Assembly (NCBI RefSeq): GCF_017591425.1
Contig: NW_024465369.1
Location: 27,261,001 to 27,325,000 of the forward strand
Direction of reading: 5' to 3'
Origin: Ochotona curzoniae
Lineage: Eukaryota; Chordata; Mammalia; Lagomorpha; Ochotonidae
Length of the DNA stretch: 64,000 nucleotides
Both the position numbers and the translations under genes were made by a program. Within the stretch, counting starts at the first letter, position 1. The number at the start of each line of letters is the position of its first letter. Shown piece by piece: positions 11,232 through 22,530 of this stretch. The notes under the pieces were generated by a model. That model did no database searches and was not told the DNA's origin. It saw nothing but the letters and a program-made list of their open reading frames with translations.

Positions 11232-11617
11232 TAAAGATTTATTTAGCTTTAATTGGAAAGGCAGATTTACAGAGAGAAGGAGAGACAGAGAGATCTTCCA
11301 TCTGCTGGTTCACTCCCCAAGTAATCACAATGGCCAGAACTGAGCTGATCCAAAGCCAGGAGCCAGGAGCTTCTTATGGCCTCCAACATGGGTGCAGGCT
11401 CCCAAGGTGTTTTACCAGCCTCTGCTGCTTTCCCAAACACTTGGGAGCCTGCATCCATGTGGAAAACCCATCAGAAGCTGCTGTTTCCTGGCTTTGGATC
11501 ATCTGGCCATTTTGACCACTTGGGGAGTGAACCAGCTGGGGCATGAACTGTTGCCTATATGAGATCCCAGGCATGCAAGACGAGGACTTTATCCACTGAG
11601 CCACTGTGCCAAATCTA
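11232..11617 (-). mobile_element. CSINE with an internal inverted foldback
   Basis: An antisense CSINE runs from its tail to about 11436. A roughly 100-bp piece of CSINE then follows in the opposite orientation (11437-11535), and the antisense order resumes through the head near 11617. The inverted piece replaces the normal acaagcagggagctgg segment. The arms 11304-11410 and 11437-11535 are complementary and would form a long hairpin with a loop of about 26 nt. Confidence 0.85.
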
Positions 11618-11657
11618 AATTACTTTGCCTAAATCTATGCCTAAATACTGTGTGTGC

Positions 11658-11683
11658 TTGTTGTTGTTGTTGTTGTTGTTGTT
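11658..11683 (+). repeat. (TTG)n microsatellite
   Basis: Nearly nine perfect TTG units within the decayed L1. Confidence 0.95.
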
Positions 11684-12683
11684 AATGGAAGTTTTTAATC
11701 TCATTTTTATTCATTCCTAGGCCATCAAAATAAAATTGGTCTTTGTATATTAATCTTAGATCCTGCAATCTTTCTAACTCCATTTTTGATTATTAGCTTT
11801 AATTGTTTGTGGCTGCTTTTAGTGTACTCCTGAGGGTTTTGTATATACAAGAACATGTTATCTGCAAATGAAAAAATTAGTTCTTCATTTCATCCTAGGT
11901 GTCATTTACTTGGTTGCTTGTTCATTTTTCTGATTTCCCAGGTTAGAACAAGGGAATAGAAGTGGTGAGAACAGATACTCATGTGTTGTTTCTAATCTTG
12001 GTCAGAAAATACTCAACATTTTAGATTTAGGAATGAATTTAGCCACTGTTTTTCATAAATGCCCTTTGTTCAGTGAGCTCCCAGTTTGTTGAGGTTGTGA
12101 TGATGATGAAGAGGTGCTAGATTTTTTTGTTGACATTTGTATTTAAAGAATGGTTTTGTTGACTACAGAAATATTGGCTGGTGTTACTTTATTTCAACAC
12201 TTTTAAAACACATTCTTCTATTGCTCTGACTTAATTGTTTATATTGAGAGATAAAGTTCAGTCTCTTATTTGTTTTGAAAGTAACTTTTCCTGCTTTCTA
12301 CAATGCTTTTAGTTTCCTCTTTTTCTTGGGTTCCAGCAGACTTGCTTTAATATATGCAGGGAAAGATTTCTTTTTTGTTTGTTTTGTTTTTCTTTGTGTC
12401 CTGTGGTTTACAAGCAGTCTTGAATCTGTGCCTTAATTTTTGTTAATTTACAAATGTCTTCACCATTCTTTCCAAATAGCATTTCCCCCCTCACTCTTTC
12501 TTCTGCTTTCCCCACAGTTTTTAGTGATATATAAAATACGTATATAAAATGTATGTAATCTTATCATTGTTCCTCCCATTGTTTTGCCATTTCTCATGTA
12601 TTACCGAATTTTTCACCACACTTTATTCTATGTATTTTTTCCAACATTTTTTTTTTCTTTTTATTCCTTTAAGCCTTTTTTTT

Positions 12684-12973
12684 TTTTTTTCATTTATTTG
12701 TAAAGCAGAGAGGTGGTGGGGCAAGGGAAGATGAACAGATATCTGCCATGTGCTTGGAGGTCCCAGGGCTGGGCCAGATGTAAGCCAAAGGCCAGGAAAT
12801 CAGTCCAAGTCTCCTAGGTCAATGTCAGTGACCCGGCCACATTTGCCGTCACTGTTGCCTCCCAGGTTATGCCCTTGCAGTATGCTGGAACTTGGGTTAG
12901 AGTCAGGAGTTGAGCCCAGTCACTGTGTTATGGGATTTAACTATCTGAAAAGGGTAGCTTGCCAAGCACCTGC
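12684..12973 (-). mobile_element. Old CSINE subfamily copy
   Basis: It belongs to the older rabbit-like CSINE form. In antisense order it shows ccagggctgggccaga, caatgtcagtgaccc, tgttgcctcccaggt, gttgagcccagtcactgtg and a caagcacctgcccc head. A poly-T run lies at its left. It is inserted in the decayed L1. Confidence 0.8.
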
Positions 12974-13283
12974 CCCTCTCATACAAAACCTTTCCTCAGC
13001 TGAATCTCAGATATTCATAAGACTGTTTATTAGTGCATAATTTTTATGGCTCTTTTTAAATTTCTAAGAGCTGCTGACATTTTTACTTTTATCTCTTATA
13101 TCCTTGAAAATAATAGCTTTATTTAGAAAATAGGTATGATATTTTAAGCCCTCGTAGGTATCTTGCTATTTTTTGCTCTGTTGGCAAGACTTCATTCATG
13201 CCATGTTATCTATTTAGACACCAAATTATTTATTTTTAGTTATTGCCTAACACTGATTTGCAAACCAACTTTTAGAAATACTT

Positions 13284-13593
13284 GGAGGCCCTGGCACTGT
13301 GCTATAGGTAGTAGAGCTTCTGCCTAAGACACCAGCATTCCACATGATGCTAGTTTATGTTCTGGAAGCTCTGCTTCCCATACATCTCCCTGTTAGTGCC
13401 CTCAGGAAGGCAGAGGAAGAAGATGGCCAAGGTGTTTGCCTTGCCTATGCAGAGATGAATGCCTCTTCCGTCTTCTCTTCTCTCTCTATTTCTCCCTCTC
13501 TTTCTCTCTCCTTCTTCTATTTCTCTCTCTCTCTCTCTTTCTGTGTCTGTGTGTGTGTAATGCTAATCTTCAAAATAAATAAATGAATCTTAA
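13284..13593 (+). mobile_element. Old CSINE
   Basis: A plus-strand element running from ccctggcactgtgctatagg through aagctctgcttccca and a long CT-rich stretch to an aaaataaataaatgaatctt tail. Confidence 0.75.
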
Positions 13594-13631
13594 GAAAAAT
13601 ACTGGGTGGCCTGAGATAGATACAGTTTATT

Positions 13632-13966
13632 TTTTTAAGTTTTATTTGAGAGTAAAAGAGAGGAAGAATGTGTGTGTGTGCGTGGAGAAAGAGAAAGAGA
13701 ACGAGAGAGAGCTGCCATCTTCTAGTTCACTCCCCAAATGCCCACGTCACCTGGAGATAAGCCAGACCAAAGACCTACACCAGGAATTAAATCTAATTCT
13801 GTGTGATTAGCAGGGATCCAACTACTACAGCCATTAGCCATTCTTAAGACCATTCCTGTTAGCGAGAAGCTGTCATTGTATGGGTAGGACTCAACACCGG
13901 TGCTCCAATATGGGCTGCAAGCTTCACAACTTGGTGGTACAACTTTTGTGCCAATCACCTGCCCTA
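13632..13966 (-). mobile_element. Old CSINE
   Basis: Antisense order: aagttttatttgagag, an expanded gtgtgtgtgtgcg tract, ttctagttcactccccaaat, caggaattaaatctaattc, caatatgggctgcaagc and a caatcacctgccc head. It lies tail-to-tail with the preceding CSINE. Confidence 0.75.
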
Positions 13967-16334
13967 GTGCTAGCTCCCTTTATAAAGGATTCTATTTTCT
14001 CTTGTCTGGCTCCTGGAAGCCCTGGCAATCTGCAGTTACCTTGTATGGAGAAGGCTCAGACCTCAGGTCTTGGTCCTCTAAATACTTAGCTCTCTCCTTT
14101 TCACCATTATTCCCAGATCACGAACCATTAGCCAGGGCCTTCCTGTATGTTGGTCTGTCCTCACTTTACAGCCTCCACAGGACATAAAAATAATTATTCA
14201 ACCTTTTAGCCACTCCCTGGAGTTGGCAAATGTTCCTAGGGTGAGGCTGGGAAGCTTCAGTAAATCTTCTCTTAGAGTACATTTTATCCCCCCTAACTTC
14301 TTTAGTTTCCTTGGTGATGGCTGCCTTGTCTAGCAAATAATTGTGAGGATTCCGTAAGCATCTTGTATCTGATTCAAGAATCATGTTTTTGAGCGGTAAA
14401 ATCCACTCCTGAGTAATATAAAGAATATGAGAAAATTAGGAACAATTTAATATTTAGAGGAATAGTGTTGTTGCAAACTGGCTATGTCCTTATTTTATAG
14501 GACAATTTGTGTGAGGTCTCATTAGTTATACTTTTTAAAGTTTCCCTCTTCCATTAATATCCACTTAAAAAAATCTTTGAGCCTAATTAAAAGTGAAACT
14601 TCAAGAAGAAACAATGGGTTGAGAGAGTTGCCTGCATTTTATTTCTTAATTTCTCTCACACCAACATCAATTTCTCTGACTTGTTTATGTAAAAATTTTT
14701 GTACCATGAATTCCTATAATGTCCCAGTTATGTCTTTTAATTCATGCTAATGCCAAATGTGCTTCAGCCCATTTATAATACTCCTGCCTGTGCTACTCTT
14801 GCTCTGTGAGAAGAAATTCCAGGTTCCATGCCTGCCAGCCTGATGTTTTTATGAGCTACATTCAGTAGGATATCATTTTTTCAAGTGCAAAAGGAAGCCA
14901 CAACTGTGCTCCAGGGAGTGTGCTATATTCTACCGCTGTAGAGGCACAACTTTCAGGGAGTGCCTCTCAGCACATCTGTGCATGCCTGCTCTATTAGACC
15001 AAAATGCACATGCTCTTAGACCTCTGAGCTCCATGTGGCCCTCAGTGATCCTGCCACCAACCTTTAATATAAAAGTGTAACATATGGTTATTTTATATTC
15101 TTTTATTTCTTTCAAAGTCTGCATGTCATTCTCATTGCTATTTTTTGAGGTATGAACAAATTAGTTATCTCTTATTTTAAACAGGGATGCTAATAAATAC
15201 AAGGATTGGCCTTTACAAGAATGTCTTAAAGGCACACCAGGATTGGGTTTTTAAAACAGACAGGAAGAAATAGTGAAAGGATTAAAACAGTGGCAAGATT
15301 AAAATTGAAATGAAAATTCTTTTATGAGACACGCTTCTGCTGTTGCAGAGTCCCATATAACAGTTTTCAAATAGTGATGTACCTGTGTTAGACCTAAGGA
15401 AATAGGACACTATAACCTCAGAAATGCTAATGTATCCCTTCTTCCCTACAGATTTTCTCTTGGCTTTATATTCTAAGAATCTTGGGATTTTCAAAGGAAT
15501 CAAATGTACTTGTACAGCAAAGATCGATTGCTTGGTAAGAAGCTCTATATCACTACTCTATCCCAATTATTGCAAGTAAGTCAATCTCTAAATCTTGTAT
15601 TATGTAGATGAGAAAAATTCTTGCCTTTAGTTTCCTTTCCTTGTTCTCAGCATAGACTTTGACTTCCCTCTGTATACTTTCTGCTGGTGGTGTCACTTAC
15701 CATTATTTTGCTGCTTTTGTGCAAGCCACCCTGAATCCTTTTTATAATAAGCTTCGTAGCAGATAGATGCACATAAAAGAAAAACAATTAATGGCTTATA
15801 ACAGTCACAACATAGTCTACAATTTCACAATAGGCTCCGTGACTTGTATAATTAGTGTGGACAAAGCTGAAGAAACATTTTTATTAAGACTGTCCTAATG
15901 GCACTTTGGTTTCTGCTTAGCATCAGTCAATAGGTCTTGGGAATTTCTCTCTTACTGGATACTTCACTACCAAAACAATGGGATCATAATCATGATAAAA
16001 ATTTCGTCCTCCCTTCAGGTGCCAACCTAGTACTATTTAAATCGTTTGCTATCGATGGCCTGTATTTCGTATGCCACGTTCCAATCCTTCAACGTGTCTC
16101 TCATAAGGTTCTTATCCAATGTATAGATGCTTTTCAGATAAGATGTACCCTCTTAATTTAATGATAAAAATTGTCATTTCTTTCTTTCTCAAGCTCTACT
16201 TCAAGGTGTGTTATTTATAGATCATGTTCTAATAGAAAGCCTTATTTCAGTTGTTCAGAAGTTTCAATAATATATTGACAAACATAAACTTTAATAGAAA
16301 TGAAATACAAAATTTAAGGATAGATGTTAAGGAG
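13967..16334. other. Intergenic, single-copy
   Basis: About 2.4 kb of AT-rich sequence with no gene, RNA gene or repeat that I can name. Short open frames here (for example 15937-16161) lack domains and coding character. Confidence 0.5.
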
Positions 16335-16610
16335 TGAATGTTTCATATGTCAATCAAGTTGCCACTTGAAATGCCTACATTGCATTTAGCAGCATTTAAG
16401 TTCAAGTCCCAGTTCTGCTTCCACTCCAATGTTAAGCTAATGCCTTGGGGGGAAGCAGGTGGCTCAAGTTGAGTCCCTGCTTTCCACATAGGATATCTGG
16501 ACTCAGTCCCTGGCTCCTATCAGTGGCTTGGAATAGCTTCAGCTCTTAGAGCAACTGAGAGATTTCTCTCTCTTTCCATTCCTCTGCCTTTCAAATAAAT
16601 ACATTTAGTT
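16335..16610 (+). mobile_element. Old CSINE
   Basis: Strongly diverged plus-strand element: aagttcaagtcccagttctg (B-box region), agcaggtggctcaagttgag, tccctggctcctat, then a CT-rich stretch and a tttcaaataaatacattta tail. Confidence 0.7.
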
Positions 16611-16965
16611 AATTATTTAAATAACTGACTTTTATTTCTTGCCATTGGACTGCTACTTTGCCTGATACAAGATTCTGAATTAACTTGAATCTCTCTTATT
16701 TATAGATTTTTCTTTGTCACATAAAGAGGCAAAAAAAAAACAATCCTGCTAAAATTAATTTGAGGTTCCATCTCTTCCTCTCAACAACACCTTCAGACTC
16801 ACTTTGAGATAAAATCATCCACAGAGATTATGGAAAGTATTTCCTTCTTTACACTTATTATATTTGGAAAAAAATTTTGGCAAATCCTTCAGTAAGTGAA
16901 GGAAAAAAGAGGAAAATTATTTCAGGGTTTATTAGATCTTATTGGCTGGATGCTCTCTCTCTATT

Positions 16966-17345
16966 ATCATGGTTTTTTTTCTTTTTTTTTTTGTAATTGT
17001 TTTATGATATAGTTCCATAGGCTCTAGGGTTTCCCCTCCATTCTTCCCAAACTCCCCCACTGGATCCCCCAATATTATTATAATAGTATAATCCTTCATA
17101 AACAGTAATAAGTTCATCATTCTGTTATTTAAGTGTATTCTAACATTGAAGTGTGGACAATCACAGAGAGTCCAACATCCTATTATCAAAATATATTTAA
17201 CAGTTTCATTTAGAATCCATCTTTGATTTGAAAGTAGAGATGCATACTGCATTGTATCTTCACATCTGATATGAAACTCTGTATTACACAGTGACAATAC
17301 ATCCTCTTAAATGAAAAGCTATCAAACAAAATCAACAACAGAAAG
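16966..17345 (-). mobile_element. L1 3'-end-like repeat, copy 1
   Basis: A T-rich run at the left (the 3' A-tail of a minus-strand element) is followed by ttatgatatagttccatagg and ggtttcccctccattctt. The first roughly 220 bp are clearly homologous to 35580-35805. The position and A-tail suggest the 3' UTR of a lagomorph L1, but the family name is an inference. Confidence 0.5.
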
Positions 17346-18199
17346 AAAAATGAAAAACTTGCAACATGAAGTTAAATAATATGCTACTGAATGACCAGTG
17401 TGTCTCTGAAGAAATGAAAAAGAAAATAAAAACCTTCTTGGAGAAAGCGATGTTCCTGTATAACCCATGTGTTACTGAAGAAATTAATAAGAAAAAAAAT
17501 TGAAGAAATGAAAAAAAAAATACCAAAACTCATGGATGTGGCTATAACAGTAATGAGAGGCACATTTCTTTTTTTTTTTTTTTCAAGATTCATTTATTCT
17601 TTTTGCCAAGTCAGATATACAGAGAGGAGGAGAGACAAATCTTCTATCTGATGATTCACTCCCCAAGTGGCCACAATGGCCAGTGCTGAAGCCAGGAGCC
17701 AGGAACTTCTTCCGGGTCTCCCACATGGGTGCAGGGTCCCAATGCTCTGGGCCGCCCTCGACTGCTTTCCCAGGCCCCAAGCAGAGAACTGGATGGGAAG
17801 TAGAGCTGCCAGGATTAGAAGCGGTGCCCACATGGGATCCTGGCATGTTCAAGCCTAGGACTTTAGCCGCTAGGCCACGCCGCCAGGCCCAAGAGGTACA
17901 TTTCTAATATCAGGTGCTTGCAAACACTAGAAATATCTCAAATAAATGATCTAATCATGCATCTCAAGGACTTATTAAAAAAATTTAAATGAACAGAAAG
18001 CAAGAAATTATAAAAGTCACAGCAAAAAAAAAAAAAAAATGGAATTGAAACCGAAAAACTACAGATTGCAACAAGGAAGAGCAATTTCTAAGAAGCTGAG
18101 CAGACCAAACTTTCAGCCATTTTAGCAAAGAAAAGCAAGCGAGAAAAACCAAGTAAAATTATAGATGGAAAAGAAAACATCCTAAGAAACTAGTAAGGT
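17346..18199 (+). mobile_element. Old L1 ORF2 fragment, sense, split by a CSINE
   Basis: An A-rich sequence with degenerate sense-strand L1 ORF2 order. Examples are gatctaatcatgcatctcaa (17948), then gaaattataaaagtcacagc and gaattgaaaccgaaaaac, matching the segment between the endonuclease and RT domains. A CSINE interrupts it at 17570-17891. No open frame survives. Confidence 0.45.
17570..17891 (-). mobile_element. Young CSINE with target-site duplication
   Basis: A full-length antisense CSINE. Its 14-bp flanking duplication (agaggcacatttct at 17556-17569, agaggtacatttct at 17892-17905) differs at one base. Confidence 0.92.
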
Positions 18200-18890
18200 G
18201 AATTATTTTTGCTGAATGGATCCTTTGGTAATTATGTGGTATCCTTCTTCATCTCTTAATATTTTTCACATCAAAGTCTATATTATCTGATATAAGAATG
18301 GATACATCAGCTCATTTTTCTTTTCCATTACCCTGGAATATCTTTTTCCATCCCTTCAGTTTTTGCCTATCTTAGTTGGTGAGATGTGTCTCCTGTAGGC
18401 AACAAGTGGATGGGATGGATAGGTAGTAATTTGGACCTGTCATTTTAGCAATGGGTTGTTCATTGTTTAGTTTAGTCTTCTTTTGTTGTTTTATTGGGAC
18501 TTTCCCCATGTTAACCTTTGTTTTGATGCTATTCATTTACTCTGTCAACAGAAAATCTTTAAATACCTTTTGTAGGACAAGTCTAGTGGAGGCAAATTCT
18601 TTGAGCCTTTCTTTACTGTGGAAGAAGTTTATTTCAAAAATTTCAAAGACAAAGGACAGCTTTGCTGGGTAAGTTATTCTGGGCTGACCATTTTTGCTTT
18701 TAGAATCTGGAATATGTCACTCTACTCTCTTCTGGCCTGTAGAGTTTCCCTTGAGAGGTCAGCAGTGAGTTCAGTTGGGGTTCAGCTTGCATGTGATTCT
18801 TGTTGTTACTAAGAAGCTTTATAAGTATTTGAAATTCTTTACCCCCCATTTCCTTGATGTCTTCCTCAGTTAACTCTGACATTGCAAAGG
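18200..18890 (-). mobile_element. Old L1 fragment: ORF1 3' part and ORF2 start, antisense
   Basis: The left part (about 18225-18420) reads antisense to the L1 ORF2 endonuclease start, including the CLQETH-type motif (gtgtctcctgtaggcaacaa). The right part (about 18560-18880) is antisense to the ORF1 C-terminal region, with cactctactctcttctggcc as landmark. The ORF1-to-ORF2 order on the minus strand is correct for one L1. Confidence 0.65.
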
Positions 18891-20046
18891 CTTTTGCACC
18901 TTTGTGGGGGAGGCATCAGTAATATTCATCATGCTTCTGTCTCTTGCTCTTGGTCATTGCTGTTCTGGTTAGCAGATTCCTCTCCTTAGGATATGCTTTA
19001 AGAATGAACATCTTTCTGTTTTAGAGATGGGTTTATGTGGCAATTTTAGCCATTGAAGGTTTAAACCGTTTTCCCTTCTCATTCTGACTTCTATGGCTAC
19101 CCGCTAAGACCAACCCTGAAGGATCAGATTGATTGACAATTAAATCATCAGTGTAAATAAGAAATTGTTATTCTAGTTTCATATTCCAGTCTCAAGGGTT
19201 ACTTGCACAAGAAATGCATCCATTGATATAATTCATTCTAAGTCAAGTTATGAGTTAGCAAAGGACTGGCCTCTGAGTTGTGATGAATTGACACCCTAAA
19301 GACTGTTAGCTCCAAAAAGGCAAAACTGTGATTATCTTGTCTGTTACTCTTTAAGGTTCCTGATTCATAGAGGGAAATTTCTGTATCTATGGCTAACTAT
19401 TCTACTATCTGGCTTCTTGAATGTCATTCTACCAGCTTTTCTTAGTGACATCAATTACATTACACAGAACTTCTTTTCAAATTATGGGTGAACTCTATTG
19501 TTACTGTTTTATCGATGATAAGATAACAATATAAATTAGTTAGACAGCATTTCTATAATCCCAAAGCTAAAAGAATGACTTTGAAATTCCAAAACCAATG
19601 CTCTTTCTATTACTTCTTGGTGCCCATCAAAAGAGATCAAAACTAGCTGGAACTACCAGCTAAAGCTCACGGAGCTGGCTGAATGTGACCTAAGTTTTGA
19701 ATCTCATGTATACTTCAACCTGTAGTCCAGATACATGGCCTCAGTCATATATGAAGGGAGCATAATATCAATACTTACGTTTGGAAAAATATTTAGTATA
19801 GTAATAAAGTTCAATTGTAAGTATATTAAAAATCATGAAGCAATGGTGAAAAACCTTGCAAAGTCTGGCAGATTTTTAAATATCTGAATGCCAGTTTGAG
19901 AAATTTGGTCATTCTTCTACAAAGAATCAGAAGCAAATATAAGTTTTAAAGAATATATGAAGAGAAATCTACCATGCTGTGGAATAATGACTCAATTCAA
20001 TATATCCTCATTTGGCAGTAAGGACACTATCTAAGAAGTTATTGAG
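18891..20046. other. Intergenic, single-copy
   Basis: No gene is visible. A possible MIR remnant lies near 19540-19620. The rest is unassigned. Confidence 0.45.
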
Positions 20047-20372
20047 GGGTTTGGTTTTGTGGCATAGTAGATTAAGCTATGCGTCTAACACTAGCATCTC
20101 AAATACATCCCAGTTTGAGTCCTGATTGCTCGACTTCTGATCCAGCTCCCTGGTGACGCACCTGGAAAGGCAAAGACTTTGACCCAAGTGCTTGGACCCA
20201 TTTCACTCATGGGGAAGACCTGGATGGAATTTTAGGATTCTGGCTTTGTCTGCCTTAGTTCTGGCCATTGTGGCCATGTGTGAAGTGAACCAACAGATGG
20301 AAGTTCTCTGTACTTGTCTCCCTCTGTTTCTGCAATTTTAATTTCAAATAATTAAGTAGAAAAAATCTTTAA
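20047..20372 (+). mobile_element. Old CSINE
   Basis: It runs from ggtttggttttgtggcatag through gagtcctgattgctcgac, ttctgatccagctccctgg, ctggccattgtggcc and gtgaaccaacagatgg to an aatcttta tail. Confidence 0.8.
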
Positions 20373-22049
20373 CAAAAGAAGAGATATGAAAAGCCCAGCA
20401 TATGTGCTTATATTGAGCATGGGGCAAAAGGAATAAAGAAGTTCAGAAACCTTCAAAGTTCAGCACCAGAAGTATTGATGAAAATGAAGAAATTAAATTG
20501 CCTGTGTAGGGAGATCATGCTTTGGTTTTGTATATGTTAGGCCCACATTGCAGTTTCTCTGAATGAACGACAGGAAATTGCAATGTGAGACTGTAGTTTT
20601 GAAACTTTCAGAATTACCCATTGAGATTCTTCCCTAGAGTGGAAATAACTAAAATTATAGAGTAAGAATATCAGAGACAGGGGTATGAAAAGTAAAGTCT
20701 TGGACAAACCTCAGGCAGAAATATTTAGGGTACAGAAAGAAGAAAAAGCCTCAAAGTGGTCAGAGAAGGCGTAGTCGGAAAGGCAGGTAGTCATTACTTC
20801 CCCCAGGGAGTTATTTCTGGGAGTTTTAAGACTGAGAAGTACTGTCTCCCTTTAATGATAGAAGATGATGGAAACAGTCAGATGGAAGTAACTTGGTAAA
20901 TATGGATTAGGCCAAGGCAAATTTGATGAGCTGAATAGAATATTCTGTGATCAGTGACTTTGAAACCTTCCTTACAATGCTGCTTAAAATCTGATATAAT
21001 TTCACAGACAATTTTCCCTTATATGGCAAAACAAACTGTGGGCAAACATGGTGAACACTGGATTTCTTATAAATTATTACTATGAAACATTTTAGGTGTA
21101 ACTTCCAAGCCAAATTTCAATTTGCTTTAAGTGTAAATTGAATTACAAGTCGTTGAGAAGTGTGATAGATGTCAACTGCATCACTTCAAATCAGCTATTA
21201 AAGTGCTTTTATTTTTCTTGCATAATCAGGTAGAAGTTGCTGTTTTTTTAAACTTTGGAATGGCATGAAAGAGACAAACATTTAGTATAAATCATACTTT
21301 GAATTTGAATTTTGATCTTTTCCCTGGCTAGCAGTGTATAACAGATGCTCTCTCATGATGCTGGTCACCGTGTCTGTGAGTCAGACATACAGTGATGAGG
21401 ATAAACTGCTGACCATGTACAATAACTTGTATTATCAAGCTATGATGTTTGATAGGTTGAGTATATTACATGCAGTCTGAATTTGTGAATGAAATTTTCC
21501 ATTAATGAAGTTTCTTGAAATATAAGCTCATGGTAAATCAAGGACAATGTGTGCTTAAAATTATATTTCATGATTGGCTTAGTAGTCACATGATGATATT
21601 ACCTGTTTTCTTCAACCTAAAAGCTCATTTTCTCTTCTGATTTTAAAAGAAATTGACATATATTGGAGAGCGCCTATAAGTATTGTGAGGCTTTCTGTTC
21701 CGAGTGGATAAGTGTCACCTGGCATGAAGATAATAACCAAGTATGTAAAGCTTCAAAAGGCACATCACTTTTCTCATCCTCATATTTAGCTTTCAGTTTG
21801 ACAACCAGTACACTATGCTTGTAAGATAGTCTCATGTTTACAAGATACATTTATGCAGAATGGCTAATGTCTTCAAGTTTGCATTTTTTCTCCAAATACA
21901 TTAAATTTTCCTGTTTGAAAACTGGTGGATTTGTCAGAGTAGCAGTTACAAGAATAATGAACCTAAAGTTCTGACTTGGAACAGGCAGAGCATGAAGGCA
22001 TTATGTGCATAGGTAATACCTTTGTCTCTAAAGCAGACAACAAGTCATT
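20373..22049. other. Intergenic, single-copy
   Basis: About 1.7 kb with no gene or named repeat that I can support. Confidence 0.45.
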
Positions 22050-22530
22050 CATTTTTCACTTCAATTCAACCCAGACCCCTTGCCATAGCCTACAGTTTTG
22101 CCCCACCCCTGTCACTTCTCTTGCCATACTCCTACCCTTATTTTTCTTCACATGCTGGTCTTCACACTATGCCTGAGATGCAAAAACAAGGTGCTTACCC
22201 GAGCCTTAAGCCTGTGCCCAGATCCACTCTCCACATCAGAGCTGTGTCCTTTAGGCTCCTCAACACTTGTGGGTGTGCCACCTCCCCACAGTCTTTCCTC
22301 AATAATCTTCCCTTATCTGCCTGGTTTCGCACCCTGTTTTGTTTTTCTTCATAGCATTTCCCATTGCCTGAAGTTAACCTGGTTATTCATTCATTTGTTT
22401 AGTGCCTATCTCACCAAACTGAATACACTTTCTATGGTTGTAGAGAACAAATCTATCAGGTATATCTGCATCTGCTCAGTACCTAAAATAGTGCCTCGTA
22501 TTCAAGAAACACTTAAATGAATAAACCGAG
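22050..22530 (+). mobile_element. LINE-2 (L2) 3' fragment
   Basis: It shows the characteristic L2 3' order: cttcatagcatttcccattg, a gttattcattcatttgttta block, then cctaaaatagtgcctcgtat and acacttaaatgaataaa at the very end. The open frames here (for example 22098-22520) are remnants of the L2 ORF end and C-rich sequence, not genes. Confidence 0.75.

Larger units (their letters stand above)
9560..13283 (-). mobile_element. Long decayed L1, antisense, broken by CSINEs
   Basis: Several blocks match the antisense L1 order: cttgatggtatctttgagtc (10515), gaatcgtcttggcatcttta (10798), ttttgatagggagtgcattg (11068), aagaacatgttatctgcaaa (11849), and cttgaatctgtg (12418), the last from a more 5' region. 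It starts over in the 3' part of L1, after the previous block had already reached deep ORF2, so it is a second copy. CSINEs interrupt it at 9969-10322, about 11232-11617 and 12684-12973. All frames are closed. Confidence 0.55.

Noticed and set aside
22098..22520. 140-codon plus-strand open frame
   Set aside because: The DNA follows the LINE-2 3' consensus order, so the frame is a relic.
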